A DNA stretch of 64,000 nt from Actinomycetota bacterium (GTDB lineage Bacteria; Actinomycetota; Thermoleophilia; Gaiellales; Gaiellaceae). The stretch covers positions 1 through 64,000 of the forward strand of contig VAXH01000058.1 of NCBI GenBank assembly GCA_005883955.1. The letters run 5' to 3'. The notes beneath the pieces are model-generated. The model was not told the origin of the DNA and did no database searches. It worked only from the letters and a program-made list of their open reading frames with translations. Each line of letters starts with the position of its first letter. Position 1 is the first letter of the stretch. A program made the translations under genes and the position numbers. Shown here piece after piece: positions 9,328 through 18,970 of this stretch.

Positions 9328-10512
9328 TTATCTCACGGCCGGCGGAGGTGGCAAGGTCGGAACGGTGACGGTCGCTGACGTGACGGGCGTCGTCACAGTC
9401 ACGCCAGGCGGCGGGCTCGTCGGCACCGTCGGCACGGTCGGCACCGAAGGCACCGGCGCCACCGTTGGCACCGCGGCCACGACGCCGGCGACGGTTTGGG
9501 TCGGCGAGGTCGAGACCGCAGAAATGGCAGACGTTCCGTTGACAGGCTGGGCGGCCTCGGAGCGGACGTTCGGTGAGGACGGATCATTTATGGGCGCGAC
9601 CCGGAGCGCGCCGGGCCCCGAGACGGCCCGCCCCGGATGCCGGAAAACTGAGTCATTGAGGGAGCCCTTCCGCCTACCAACCGCGGGCCGCCGGAGCACG
9701 CTTGGGGCAAAGAGCCGCAGCTGCTTCTGCGACTGACCGAGGCCAGACGTCGGCGATTCGGGGGTTGCAATTGCGTTGGCCGCTTTGAATCCCAAACCGC
9801 CGGCAACGACGCTCGTCGCAACGAGGGCGGCGACTTTGAGTGCCAGCTCCGAACCAAGGGCTACCCCTCCCACCGCGATCAGGCCGCTGCTCGAGCCGCC
9901 GAAAAGGGATCCCAGCGAGGCAGGAACCGGAGCGACGCTGAGCGCGCCTGCCAGCGTCTTGCGCCGCTCGCGGAGATTGCCGCGGGCACGAAAGAGCAGT
10001 CCCTCCACCGCGGGGACGGTGATGCCGAGCACCTCGGCGATCTCGGCGTAGCTGCGATCCTCGACCTCGCGCATCACGATCGCGGCGCGCTGGCTGAAGG
10101 GCAGCTTCGCGAGCGCAGCCAGGACCTCCTCGAGCGAAGGCCTCTCGTCGTCGCGGGTGGCCGGCTCAGCTGCGCGCTCGAGCGGAACCTCCTGGGGCCG
10201 GCGCCCCGACTGGCGCCAGCGCATCCGGCAAACGTTGTGCGCGATCTTGATCAGCCAGTTGTGCGGCTTCTCGGGCCGCTCGCCACGCTGGAACGCGCGG
10301 TAGGCGTTCAGGAACGTCTGTTGCGTGACGTCCTCGGCATCCGGCGAATTACCGAGCACCGCGAGCGAGTATTGGTAGACCTCGGCGACATGCTCGCGAT
10401 AGAAGCTTTCGAAGGCAGCGTCGAACGAATCCTTCCGGCTCCGTGCCCTCGACGCGAGTTTTAGAGACAGGTTTTTACGGCGCCCGCCCCGCGCCGCCCT
10501 AGCTGCCTCCAT
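9328..10512 (-). CDS. ECF (sigma-70 family) RNA polymerase sigma factor with C-terminal hydrophobic segment and Thr/Pro/Val low-complexity tail
   Basis: Region 2 (SPDAEDVTQQTFLNAYRAFQ) and region 4 (LPFSQRAAIVMREVEDRSYAEIAEVLGITVPAVEGLLFRARGNLRERR); extension AALVATSVVAGGLGF... then VPTVAPVPSVPTVPTVPTSPPP. Confidence 0.85.
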   Translation of the reverse strand: MEAARAARGGRRKNLSLKLASRARSRKDSFDAAFESFYREHVAEVYQYSLAVLGNSPDAEDVTQQTFLNAYRAFQRGERPEKPHNWLIKIAHNVCRMRWRQSGRRPQEVPLERAAEPATRDDERPSLEEVLAALAKLPFSQRAAIVMREVEDRSYAEIAEVLGITVPAVEGLLFRARGNLRERRKTLAGALSVAPVPASLGSLFGGSSSGLIAVGGVALGSELALKVAALVATSVVAGGLGFKAANAIATPESPTSGLGQSQKQLRLFAPSVLRRPAVGRRKGSLNDSVFRHPGRAVSGPGALRVAPINDPSSPNVRSEAAQPVNGTSAISAVSTSPTQTVAGVVAAVPTVAPVPSVPTVPTVPTSPPPGVTVTTPVTSATVTVPTLPPPPAVR

Positions 10513-10567
10513 GGTTCGCTAACGTCGCAGGCCTAGCCGCGGATACGCGCCGCGGTTTACAAACGCG

Positions 10568-11879
10568 TCAGGCAGTCGCCTTTGCGCGCGTTCTCGCCGG
10601 AATGTGGATCGGGCGACCGAGCGCGACGAGGCCCGCTTCTTTGATCGCCTCGGACAGCGTCGGGTGTGCAGCCATGCCGTCCGCGACCGTCTCCACCGTC
10701 GCCTCGGCGTCGATCGCGACCACCCCGGCTTCGATCAGATCGGTCACGTGCGGGCCGACCATCACCAGGCCGAGCAGCTCGCCGTAACGGGTCTCGTGGA
10801 TCGACTTCACCCAGCCGACCGTCTCGTTCTGCATCACGGCGCGAGCATTCGCGACCCACGGGAACATGCCGGTCGCGATGTCGTCGCCGTACTGCTCCCG
10901 GGCCTCGGCCTCGGTCAGGCCGACGCCGGCGATCTCGGGATCGGTGTAGATCGGGCGGGGAACCGCCCGGTTGTCGACGATCGCATGGTGGCCGGCGGCG
11001 TTCTCCGCGGCGACCTCGCCCTCCCGGAAGGCGGTATGCGCGAGCTGCCAGTAGCCGGCGCAGTCGCCGACGGCGTAGATATGTCTCGCGGTTGTCCGGC
11101 GGTGCTCGTCGGCAGCGATCCCTTTCCGCTTGTCGAACTCGACACCGATCCGCTCGAGGCCGAGGTTCTCCACCGTGGGGCCGCGGCCGACGGAGACGAG
11201 CATCAGGTCGCACTCGATCGTCTCCCCGTCGCCGAAATGGACAGGCGTCCTCGTCCTCCGCCGGGATCAGCCTCGGCAGCATCTCGATGATCGTCACCTC
11301 CGAGCCGAAGCGCCGGAAGATCGAGGCGAACTCGCAGCCGATGATGCCGCCGCCGAGGATGACGAGCCGCCTCGGCACCTCGGTCTGCGCAAGCAAACCC
11401 TCCGAGTCGACACAGCGCGCGGAGTCGAGGCCCTCGATCGGCGGCCAGAGCGGAAACGAGCCGGTCGCGACGATCGCGGACTTGAAACTCACGTCCTCCG
11501 CGCCCTCGACCGCGATCGTGTTCGCGTCCGTGAAGCGGCCGGCGCCCTTGACCCACTCGACGCCGTTGGCCTTGAAGAGGCTCGCGACGCCCTGGGTCAT
11601 CTGGTGGACGACCTGCGACTTCCACTCGTTGGCCGTCGCGAAGTCGAGACTCGGCGCGCCGACCTGGACACCGAGCTTGGCGAACGTGTGCTCGGCTTCC
11701 TTGATCGCAAACGCGGTCTGCACCCAGGCTTTCGTCGGGATGCAGCCGATCCGCAGGCAGGTGCCGCCGAGATCCGGCTCCTTCTCGATGCAGACGGCCC
11801 TGAGGCCGAGCTGGGCGGCTCGGATTGCCGCGGTGTAGCCACCGGGACCGCCGCCGAGGACTGCGACGTCACATTCCAT
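10568..11879 (-). pseudogene. lpdA: Dihydrolipoyl dehydrogenase (E3), split into two frames near 11243
   Basis: ATG 11879: MECDVAVLGGGPGGYTAAIRAAQ...GGTCLRIGCIPTK...IIEMLPRLIPAEDEDA, then the other frame VHFGDGETIECDLMLVSVGRGP...VGDCAGYWQLAHTAFREG...HPTLSEAIKEA; central part missing. Confidence 0.85.
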
Positions 11880-11949
11880 CGGGTTGATCCTACTGACAGC
11901 ACAGCGTCTGCGGTCATGCAGCGCTTTGCTTGGCAGAGGTGTGCCAAAA

Positions 11950-12006
11950 GGCTCAAGTGAGCCAGCTTTGCGGCCGATTACGGAGGAGACCTCCCTCGAT
12001 CGAGGG
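11950..12006 (+). promoter_or_regulatory. Structured leader: three consecutive hairpins upstream of the 12038 gene
   Basis: GGCTC-AAGT-GAGCC (11950-11963), GGAGG-AGA-CCTCC (11982-11994), CCCTCGATCGAGGG (11993-12006). Confidence 0.4.
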
Positions 12007-12037
12007 ACTGTCGCTATCCCAGCAAGGAGGCTTTGAG

Positions 12038-12520
12038 ATGAGCAAGCTACTGACTCCAAAGCGCGCCGCACTCCTGGCGGTTCCGGTCGTCCTCGTCGCT
12101 GTCGGAATCGCGATCGCCGCGTGGAACGTGACCGGAAACGGCACGGGGTACGCCAAGGCCGGCACGTCCTCGTCGCTGACGCTTGGCGACGCCTCGGCTA
12201 GCACGGTTGCCGATCTCTATCCGGGCGCGACCGGCAACGTCAAGATCGCGGTGACGAATCCGAACTCGTTCCCGGTCCTGATCACAACCGTCTCGCAGAC
12301 GGCCAGCACGTCGATCACTTCCGACAAGGGAGCGTCCTGTAACTCATCGACCGGTGTCACGTTCACGACTCAGTCCGGTCTTTCGCTCGCGCTCGCCGCC
12401 AGCACGACGAGCACGTTCACCCTGACCGGCGCCGTCGCGATGAGCAACGCGTCGGCGAACGCGTGCCAGGGCGCCGTGTTCTCGATTCCCGTCGACGTCA
12501 CGGCCGTCAGCAACGCGTAG
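12038..12520 (+). CDS. Secreted/surface protein (signal peptide; Ser/Thr-rich)
   Basis: MSKLLTPKRAALLAVPVVLVAVGIAIAAWNVTG...; AAGGAGG SD upstream. Confidence 0.65.
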   Translation: MSKLLTPKRAALLAVPVVLVAVGIAIAAWNVTGNGTGYAKAGTSSSLTLGDASASTVADLYPGATGNVKIAVTNPNSFPVLITTVSQTASTSITSDKGASCNSSTGVTFTTQSGLSLALAASTTSTFTLTGAVAMSNASANACQGAVFSIPVDVTAVSNA

Positions 12521-12523
12521 GAA

Positions 12524-12943
12524 ATGCGCCGCCGGGGACGAGCACTGCTCGCCGCTGCCATGGCCGCAGGAGCTGCGGTCACGGCCGCCCACGCTCTGGG
12601 CCGGGCGCCCGCGTGGTCCTCGAACGCTGCACCGAAGCGCTTCTCCATCACTGGTCACGTGGACAGCCTGGTGCCAGGAAGTCGGTTGGCGCTCGTTCTG
12701 CGGATCCGAAATCCCTGGTCTCGGAGGATCCGGGTCACGTCCGTCGGAACCAGGATCGCTGCGTCGGGACGCCCCTGTCCGCTCCGGAACGTTCAGATCG
12801 GCAGGTTCCGGGGCTCGCTCGCGGTCGGACCGCGGTCGACCCGAAGGCTGATTCTGAGAGCGAGCCTGCGCCCAAATGCGCCGGCAGCGTGCGAGGGCGC
12901 CACCTTCGCGCTGACGTTCTACGGAACGGCGGTACGTCGATGA
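12524..12943 (+). CDS. Secreted hypothetical protein
   Basis: Signal-peptide-like N-terminus; in-line between two secreted-protein genes. Confidence 0.6.
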   Translation: MRRRGRALLAAAMAAGAAVTAAHALGRAPAWSSNAAPKRFSITGHVDSLVPGSRLALVLRIRNPWSRRIRVTSVGTRIAASGRPCPLRNVQIGRFRGSLAVGPRSTRRLILRASLRPNAPAACEGATFALTFYGTAVRR

Positions 12944-13350
12944 GGGTCGCGCTGAGCGTCTTCGTCGCGATTTTGGCCGTGACCGTGGGTTCGGCCTCCG
13001 CAAGCTGGCAGCCAGCCGGGAACGGTGTCGGCTCCGCACGCTCGAAGGCGATGCCCGCCTCGGCTGCCGCGAAGCCGACGGCGATAGTGAGCTCGCACGA
13101 CGTCACCGTTAGCTGGACGGCAAGCACCTTCGCGAACGGCGGAGCCATCCCCTCGTACGTCGTCAAGCGGTACGACGCGCTCGGGAACGTCCAGACTGTC
13201 GGCGCGGCCTGCAGCGGCCTGGTTTCCGCGACGAGCTGCACCGAATCGGGCGTGGCCACCGGGACCTGGAAGTACAGCGTCACCCCGGCGGCCGGCGTCT
13301 GGCGGGGCGTCGAAGGGCCACCGAGCGATCCCCTGATCGTGACGATTTGA
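12940..13350 (+). CDS. Secreted protein with fibronectin-III-like segment
   Basis: ATGA overlap with upstream gene; MRVALSVFVAILAVTVGSASAS...TWKYSVTPAAGVWRGVEGPPS. Confidence 0.6.
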   Translation: MRVALSVFVAILAVTVGSASASWQPAGNGVGSARSKAMPASAAAKPTAIVSSHDVTVSWTASTFANGGAIPSYVVKRYDALGNVQTVGAACSGLVSATSCTESGVATGTWKYSVTPAAGVWRGVEGPPSDPLIVTI

Positions 13351-13354
13351 GCGT

Positions 13355-13810
13355 CTAGAGCGCCGCCCGCATGACGACCGCGCCGTCGTCCTCGCGCACC
13401 GGTTCGAAGCCGTAGCCCTCGTAGAGGTGCCGGGCCGGGTTGTCCTTCGCGACGCTGAGGCTGATCGCCTCGAAGCCGTCCGTGCGCGCGCAGTCGAGGA
13501 GCGCTGCGAGCAGCTCGTGGCCGTAGCCACGGCCGCGGCGGCTCGGGACGACCGCGATCGCGAGCTCCGGCGTCCGTTCGTCGATGAACCCGAAGCCGGC
13601 GTCCTCCTGCGTGAACAGTCGGTACCAGGCGGCGCCGACCGGCACGAACTCGTCGAAGATGATCAGCGAGCGGTCTCCCGGACGGCCCCAGCCGTTGACG
13701 TAGCGGGTCAGCGGTGGCTCCTCGTCGCCGACGGGGGTCCGCCAGTAGAAGGCGTGGCGGAGCATGTCGCGGAGGAAGGGGACGTCGCGCGCGCCGCCGG
13801 ACCGGATCAT
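13355..13810 (-). CDS. GNAT acetyltransferase
   Basis: ELAIAVVPSRRGRGYGHELLAALLDCAR...LYEGYGFEPV. Confidence 0.85.
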   Translation of the reverse strand: MIRSGGARDVPFLRDMLRHAFYWRTPVGDEEPPLTRYVNGWGRPGDRSLIIFDEFVPVGAAWYRLFTQEDAGFGFIDERTPELAIAVVPSRRGRGYGHELLAALLDCARTDGFEAISLSVAKDNPARHLYEGYGFEPVREDDGAVVMRAAL

Positions 13811-13820
13811 CGGCGCGAGT

Positions 13821-14687
13821 TTACGGCGGCGGGAGCCCGAGCTCGCGCGCGGCCCAGGGGAGCGCGATCTCGGCCTGGCGGCGCTGGAACTCGCGGACGC
13901 GCGGCGCGGTGGGCGGCGGCGGCAGGCCGGCGCGCGACGCGAAAAAGCCCGCTATCAGGGCCGCAAATCCTTCGCTTTCGGACACGAGCTCCCACGGTTC
14001 GGGGCCGCCCTCGAGCCTCAGGCTCGGCAGCCAGGCGACCAGGTCGAGCAGCGGATTGCCGATGTGAACGAGGTTCCAGTCGACGAGAACGGCCCGCCCC
14101 TCGCGCAGGCAGAGGTTGTCGCTGCGGACGTCGAGGTGCAGGAACGCTTCGCCTTCGAGCATGCACGTTCGTCCGGTTTCGAGCAGAGTCGGGAGCGCCA
14201 GCTCGAGCCAGGCCGGCGTGCAGAGGCCGGTCGAAAGCAACGGCTCGGCATCCTCGGCGACGAGCTCCCAGCCGTTCAGCCACTCCCGCTCGGCCGAGAT
14301 GCGGGGGAGATGGTGTGGCGGCGGCGTCGTGTGGAGCTCGTCGAGGGAGGCGCGCACCGCCTCGATCTGCCCGGCCAGCCACGGCGGCGGCCAGTGCGCG
14401 TCGCTCAGGTCGGCGATCGCAAGCAACGTCTGCTCACCGTCGTGCCAACCGACGAGCTCGGGGATGAACGGCGCCTCGACGGCCGCGTAGACGCGGTGCT
14501 CCTGTCGCAGCCACTCGGCTGCAGTGTCGTCGAGTGCGACCTTGACGAACGTTTGCCGTCCGTCAGCGAGCTCGACCCGCCAGTGGGCCGAGTTCGTCCC
14601 GTAGCCGCCGCTTCGAACCCGGCGTCGCTCGACCGGCGCGGCGCCTGTCGCGGCCTCGAGCTCAGCCTCGGGAAAGCTCTTCGGCAA
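13821..14687 (-). CDS. Aminoglycoside phosphotransferase/APH-family kinase
   Basis: FLHLDVRSDNLCLREGRAVLVDWNLVHIGNPLLDLVAWLPSL; TTG start inferred. Confidence 0.8.
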   Translation of the reverse strand: MPKSFPEAELEAATGAAPVERRRVRSGGYGTNSAHWRVELADGRQTFVKVALDDTAAEWLRQEHRVYAAVEAPFIPELVGWHDGEQTLLAIADLSDAHWPPPWLAGQIEAVRASLDELHTTPPPHHLPRISAEREWLNGWELVAEDAEPLLSTGLCTPAWLELALPTLLETGRTCMLEGEAFLHLDVRSDNLCLREGRAVLVDWNLVHIGNPLLDLVAWLPSLRLEGGPEPWELVSESEGFAALIAGFFASRAGLPPPPTAPRVREFQRRQAEIALPWAARELGLPPP

Positions 14688-15006
14688 GCTGGATGCGGTT
14701 GCCGTCCGGGTCGAAGACGTCGAGCAGGCGCATCTCGCCATGGAGCTCGAGCACCGTTCCGACCTCGACGTCCTCGCCGCGGAGGCGCTCGGCCTCGACC
14801 TTGATGTCGGCGACGTCAACTGTCGCGACGCCGGTCTCGTCATACGGCTCGCCCTCGGCGATCGCAATCTCCATCTCGCCGTGGACGAGTCTCGCCCAGC
14901 GGCCTTCATCGTCGAGGTAGGTCTCCACGAAGCCGAGCTTGTCGGTGTAGAAGGCGCGGGCGGCCGCGAGGTCGCGCACGTGGTACCAGACCCGAACTGG
15001 GCTCAC
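14662..15006 (-). CDS. VOC/glyoxalase family protein
   Basis: VSPVRVWYHVRDLAAARAFYTDKLGFVETYLDDEGRWARL...VFDPDGNRIQLAEE; GTGA overlap with E2 stop. Confidence 0.8.
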   Translation of the reverse strand: MSPVRVWYHVRDLAAARAFYTDKLGFVETYLDDEGRWARLVHGEMEIAIAEGEPYDETGVATVDVADIKVEAERLRGEDVEVGTVLELHGEMRLLDVFDPDGNRIQLAEELSRG

Positions 15007-16173
15007 AGCATCAGACCGGGCTCCTCGAGGAAGGCCTTGACCGTCCTGAGGAAGTCCGCCGCCGTGGCGCCGTCCAGCGAGCGGTGATCGCATGTCAGCG
15101 TCAGGGTCATCAGCGGGCGCGCCTCGAAGCCCGTCTCGGTCGGCACGACCTTCGACTCGATCGCGCCGACCGCGAGGATCGCCGCCTGCGGCGGGTTGAG
15201 CACGGCGACGAACTGCTCGACGCCGAACATGCCGAGGTTCGAGATCGTGAACGTGCCGCCGTCGAGATCTTCCTGGCGGAGCCTGTTGTCTCGCGCGCGC
15301 GCCACGATGTCGGCGCGCGCGGCGGCGAGCTCGGCGATCGTCAGGCGCTCGGCCTGGTGGATCACCGGGACGACGAGGCCGGCCTCGATCGCGACCGCGA
15401 TGCCGACGTTCGCGCTGGGATGGAGCTCGATCGCGTCTTCGGCCCAGAGCGCGTTGACGGCGCGGTGACGCATGAGCGCGGCCGGACATCGCGATCTGGA
15501 AGGCCGGCGCCTGCCAGGCTTCGGTCAGGCGGCGGGCGATCGTGCGGCGGACCGACGTCAGCGGGATCCGTTCGACGTCGCCGGCGGGAACGGGAGCGGT
15601 CGGGGCGGGCGCGCTCGGGCCGCCCGCGGCGGCGCGCTCGACGTCCTCGGCGACCACTCGGCCCTCGGGGCCTGTTCCCTTGAGCGATCCGAGCTCGATT
15701 CCGCGCTCGCGCGCAATCCTGCGTGCGAGCGGCGAGGCCTTGATGCGCGCACCCGCACCGTTGCCCTGCGCAGGCTGACGGATCTCAGCGATCTGCTCGG
15801 CAGCCGTCGCCTGGCGGCCGCGCTCACGCTCCGGCTCGCGCGCGGCGCCGGGAGATCCTTCCTCCTGCGAGGTCTCCTCGACCTGCTGCGCCGTCGAGGC
15901 TTGGACGGCCGAGATGTCCTCGCCCTGCTCACCAATGATCGCGATCGTCGTGCCCACGTCGGCGTCGCCTTCGGCGACTGTGATCTTGAGCAGGACGCCG
16001 GAGGCCTCGGCCTCGACCTCCTGGGTCACCTTGTCGGTGTCGAGCTCGTAGAGCGGCTCGCCCTTCTCGACGTGATCGCCCTCGGCCTTGAGCCACTTGA
16101 CGATTGTCCCGGACTCCATCCCCTGCCCGAGGCGGGGAAGCTTTACCTCGTCAGCCATGTCTCCCCCCGGCAC
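15003..16173 (-). pseudogene. 2-oxoacid dehydrogenase E2 (dihydrolipoamide acyltransferase), frameshifted with apparent deletion near 15487
   Basis: Lipoyl domain (ELDTDKVTQEVEAEASG), E3-binding domain (SPLARRIARERGIELGSLKGTGPEGRV), ...AWQAPAFQIAMS; catalytic part continues in another frame MRHRAVNALWAEDAIELH...LTLTCDHRSLDGATAADFL. Confidence 0.85.
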
Positions 16174-16200
16174 GGCCGGGGTCTGACCCCAGACATGACC

Positions 16201-17184
16201 TCAAGCGCCACGTTGCACCGTCCGCTGGATCGCCTCGAGCACGTCCTTGGCGTGCGGGACGACGTACTCCTCCATCACCGGCGCGAAGGGCAGCGGCGCG
16301 AATTTCGCGCCGACCCGCTCGACCGGCGCGTCGAGCCAGTCGAAGGCCTGGTGCTGGACGACAGCCGCGACCTCGGCTCCGAAGCCCATGCGCGTCACCG
16401 CCTCGTGGGCGACGACGCAGCGGTTTGTCTTCTTGACCGAGGTGGCGATCGCGTCCTCGTCGAGCGGCTGCAGTGTCCGTGGGTCGATGACCTCGACCGA
16501 GACTCCCTGTCGCTCGGCCTCCTCCGCGGCGGCGAGCGCCTCGTGGACGAGCCTGCCGGTCGCGACGACGGTGACATCCTCGCCTTCGCGATGCAATCGC
16601 GCCTGGCCGATCGGGATCGGCTCGATCTCCTCCGGCAGCTCCTCCTTGAGCCCGTAAAGCGTCCTGTGCTCGAAGAAGACAACGGGGTTGTCGTCGTAGA
16701 TCGCAGACCAGAGGAGCCCGCGGACATCGCCAGGAGTCGATGCGAAGACGACCTTCAGCCCCGGCACGCCGACGAACCAGGCCTCGACTTGCTGGGCGTG
16801 CTGGGCGCCGGGCGACCAGCCTGCGCCTCCCTGCGTTCGTATCGTCAGCGGCACCTTCAGCTGCCCGCCCGACATGTACCGGTGCTTCGCGGCCTGGTTG
16901 ACGATCTGCTCCATCGAGATCGTCAGGAAGTCCTCGTACATCACCTCGACGACGGGGCGCATGCCCTGCATCGCGGCGCCGATTCCAGAGCCGACGATCG
17001 CCATCTCGGAGATCGGCGTGTTGCGGACGCGCTCAGGGCCGAACTCGTCGAGCATCCCTTGGGTGACGCCCATCGAGCCGCCCATCTCTGCGATGTCCTC
17101 ACCCATGATGAAGACGTCCTCGTCGGTGCGCATCGCCTGGGAGAGCGCATCGCGGACAGCCTCGCGGTAGCTCAGCTCAGGCAT
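16201..17184 (-). CDS. 2-oxoacid dehydrogenase E1 component beta subunit
   Basis: MPELSYREAVRDALSQAMRTDEDVFIMGEDIAEMGG...PISEMAIVGSGIGAA. Confidence 0.92.
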   Translation of the reverse strand: MPELSYREAVRDALSQAMRTDEDVFIMGEDIAEMGGSMGVTQGMLDEFGPERVRNTPISEMAIVGSGIGAAMQGMRPVVEVMYEDFLTISMEQIVNQAAKHRYMSGGQLKVPLTIRTQGGAGWSPGAQHAQQVEAWFVGVPGLKVVFASTPGDVRGLLWSAIYDDNPVVFFEHRTLYGLKEELPEEIEPIPIGQARLHREGEDVTVVATGRLVHEALAAAEEAERQGVSVEVIDPRTLQPLDEDAIATSVKKTNRCVVAHEAVTRMGFGAEVAAVVQHQAFDWLDAPVERVGAKFAPLPFAPVMEEYVVPHAKDVLEAIQRTVQRGA

Positions 17185-17213
17185 CTGAGGCGCCGCTTGT
17201 CGGTGCCGATCTC

Positions 17214-17259
17214 AGGACGTGCGGGCTTTGCCCGCGCGTCCGTCTGCGCCGGCAACCGG
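17214..17259 (+). repeat. Double-hairpin extragenic repeat, divergent copy between E1-alpha and E1-beta
   Basis: GGACGTGCGGGCTTTGCCCGCGCGTCCGTCTGCGCCGGCAACCGG. Confidence 0.45.
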
Positions 17260-17276
17260 AAACGATTGCGTCGACG

Positions 17277-18248
17277 TTACGCATAGACGTTTTTCAAGGC
17301 GTCCTCCGGCTTCGGATCCGTGCCGGCCTTCGCGAAATCGACCGAGGCGTCGACGAGCTCCTGCACTTCCCTGTCGAGCGTTTCGTACTCCCCGTCCGAG
17401 AGACCGAGCTTCTCGCGCAGGAGCTCGATCGGATCGGCGGTCTCCTGGAGTCGATGGAGCTCGTCCTTGTCCCGATAGACCTGCGGATCGCCGATGTAAT
17501 GCCCGACGAGGCGCTGGGTTTCGCAGAGCAGGAACACCGGGCCCTTGCCGTCGCGCGCATGCTTGAGCGCGCGGGCGGCGACCTTGTTCACCTCCTCGAC
17601 GTCCTGGCCGTCGACCTTCATCGACTTCATCCCGAACGCCTCGGCGCGCTTGCTGAGGTCGCGGATCGGCGAGTGCTGGCTCTCCGGCGTCGATTCGGCC
17701 CAGTGGTTGTCCTCGCAGACGAACACGGCCGGAACCTGCCAGAGCTGAGCGAGGTTGAGCGACTCGTGGAACGTGCCGATGTTCGTCGCCCCATCGCCGA
17801 AGAAGGCGACTGCGACCCGCGGCTCGCCGCGGAACTTGAAGGCAAGCGCGGCGCCCACGATCGCGGGCAGACCGCCGCCGACGACGGCATTCGCCCCGAG
17901 ATTCCCGCGCTCGACGTCGTAGAGGTGCATCGAACCCCCGTAGCCGTGCGAGCAGCCCTCGACCTTCCCGTAGAGCTCGGCCATCAGCTCGTTCGGGTGC
18001 GTGCCCTTGGCAAGCGTGTGGCCGTGCGCGCGATGCGTCGACGCGATCACGTCTCCGTCGGCGAGCGCGCGGCAGACGCCGACCGCGACCGCCTCCTGTC
18101 CGATCGCGACATGGAGGAACCCCGGTAGCTCTCCGGCACGGAAGCGCTCCTCGACCTTCTCCTCGAAACGCCGGATCAGGAGCATCTCCCTGAAGAACTC
18201 GCGCAGCGCCTCCTCCGAGACCCCGCGGCGCTGCTCGACTTTTGCCAC
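17277..18248 (-). CDS. 2-oxoacid (pyruvate) dehydrogenase E1 component alpha subunit
   Basis: TPP motif GDGATNIGTFHESLNLAQLWQVPAVFVCEDN. Confidence 0.92.
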   Translation of the reverse strand: MAKVEQRRGVSEEALREFFREMLLIRRFEEKVEERFRAGELPGFLHVAIGQEAVAVGVCRALADGDVIASTHRAHGHTLAKGTHPNELMAELYGKVEGCSHGYGGSMHLYDVERGNLGANAVVGGGLPAIVGAALAFKFRGEPRVAVAFFGDGATNIGTFHESLNLAQLWQVPAVFVCEDNHWAESTPESQHSPIRDLSKRAEAFGMKSMKVDGQDVEEVNKVAARALKHARDGKGPVFLLCETQRLVGHYIGDPQVYRDKDELHRLQETADPIELLREKLGLSDGEYETLDREVQELVDASVDFAKAGTDPKPEDALKNVYA

Positions 18249-18272
18249 GGGCGTGATAGTACGCTCCGCGCA

Positions 18273-18914
18273 ATGTCCCTCGTCGAGCAGTTTCGGCCCC
18301 TCGCGAGCAGCCTTCCCGACGGCTGGCAGTCGGCTCGGTTACGCCTGCGCGTCGCCGACGAGGGGGACTCTGCACGCGCCGCCGCGCTGCTCGGGCCGAC
18401 CAATCCAGGCCAACGCGGGAGGGTGATCAACTTCGCAACCGCGCGTCACGGCGCGGGAGTCGGCCCGGACCGGATCCGCGGGCTGTTGCGGCGGTTGGAC
18501 ACGGAAGGCATCCAGGGCGAGCTCGAGCTCGTCGGAGTCGAGGCGGCGCCTGCGCTGGCGAACAGCGTGCGTCCGACCCTCGCCGGCGCCTGGGACGAGG
18601 CGGTGGCGACGATGCCGCCCGACTGGAGCGACCTCTACGCGGAGGTCGAGCTGACCTCGAGCGACTACATCGAGCCCGGTGCGCTGCGGCTCAGCCCGCT
18701 GAACCCGACGCGACCCGATGCCCGCCCGCTCTTCCGCTTTCGCGCGGCGCGAAGGTTCGGCTACGGCGGCTCACCGGAGATGGTGCGCCGCTGTCTGGAG
18801 CGGCTCGACGAGGCCGGAATCCGCGGCGAGCTGCGGATCCTGAACGTGATGTCGGACTCGTATCCCATCAAGACGCAGGGCCCGGTCTGGTATGCGGCCG
18901 GGAAGGTCATCTAA
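18273..18914 (+). CDS. Conserved hypothetical protein
   Basis: Full ORF with internal repeat (RIRGLLRRLDTEGIQGELELV / MVRRCLERLDEAGIRGELRIL). Confidence 0.7.
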   Translation: MSLVEQFRPLASSLPDGWQSARLRLRVADEGDSARAAALLGPTNPGQRGRVINFATARHGAGVGPDRIRGLLRRLDTEGIQGELELVGVEAAPALANSVRPTLAGAWDEAVATMPPDWSDLYAEVELTSSDYIEPGALRLSPLNPTRPDARPLFRFRAARRFGYGGSPEMVRRCLERLDEAGIRGELRILNVMSDSYPIKTQGPVWYAAGKVI

Positions 18915-18970
18915 GCGGTCTGACCGGCAACGTCGGCCATGCTCTCGGGGCAATGTCACCGGCCAGACCG

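Noticed and set aside
9420-9480. GGCACCGTCGGCACGGTCGGCACC short tandem repeat as a mobile or regulatory repeat
   Set aside because: It encodes the Val-Pro-Thr tail of the sigma factor ORF; low-complexity coding sequence explains it.
14662-16173. E2-glyoxalase fusion protein (503 aa ORF)
   Set aside because: Middle section (RAHASPRRQRALGRRRD...) is out-of-frame E2; VOC has its own GTG start, and the apparent fusion results from the frameshift.
15472-17286. 604-aa plus-strand ORF
   Set aside because: Antisense to E2/E1-beta genes; no domain-like sequence.
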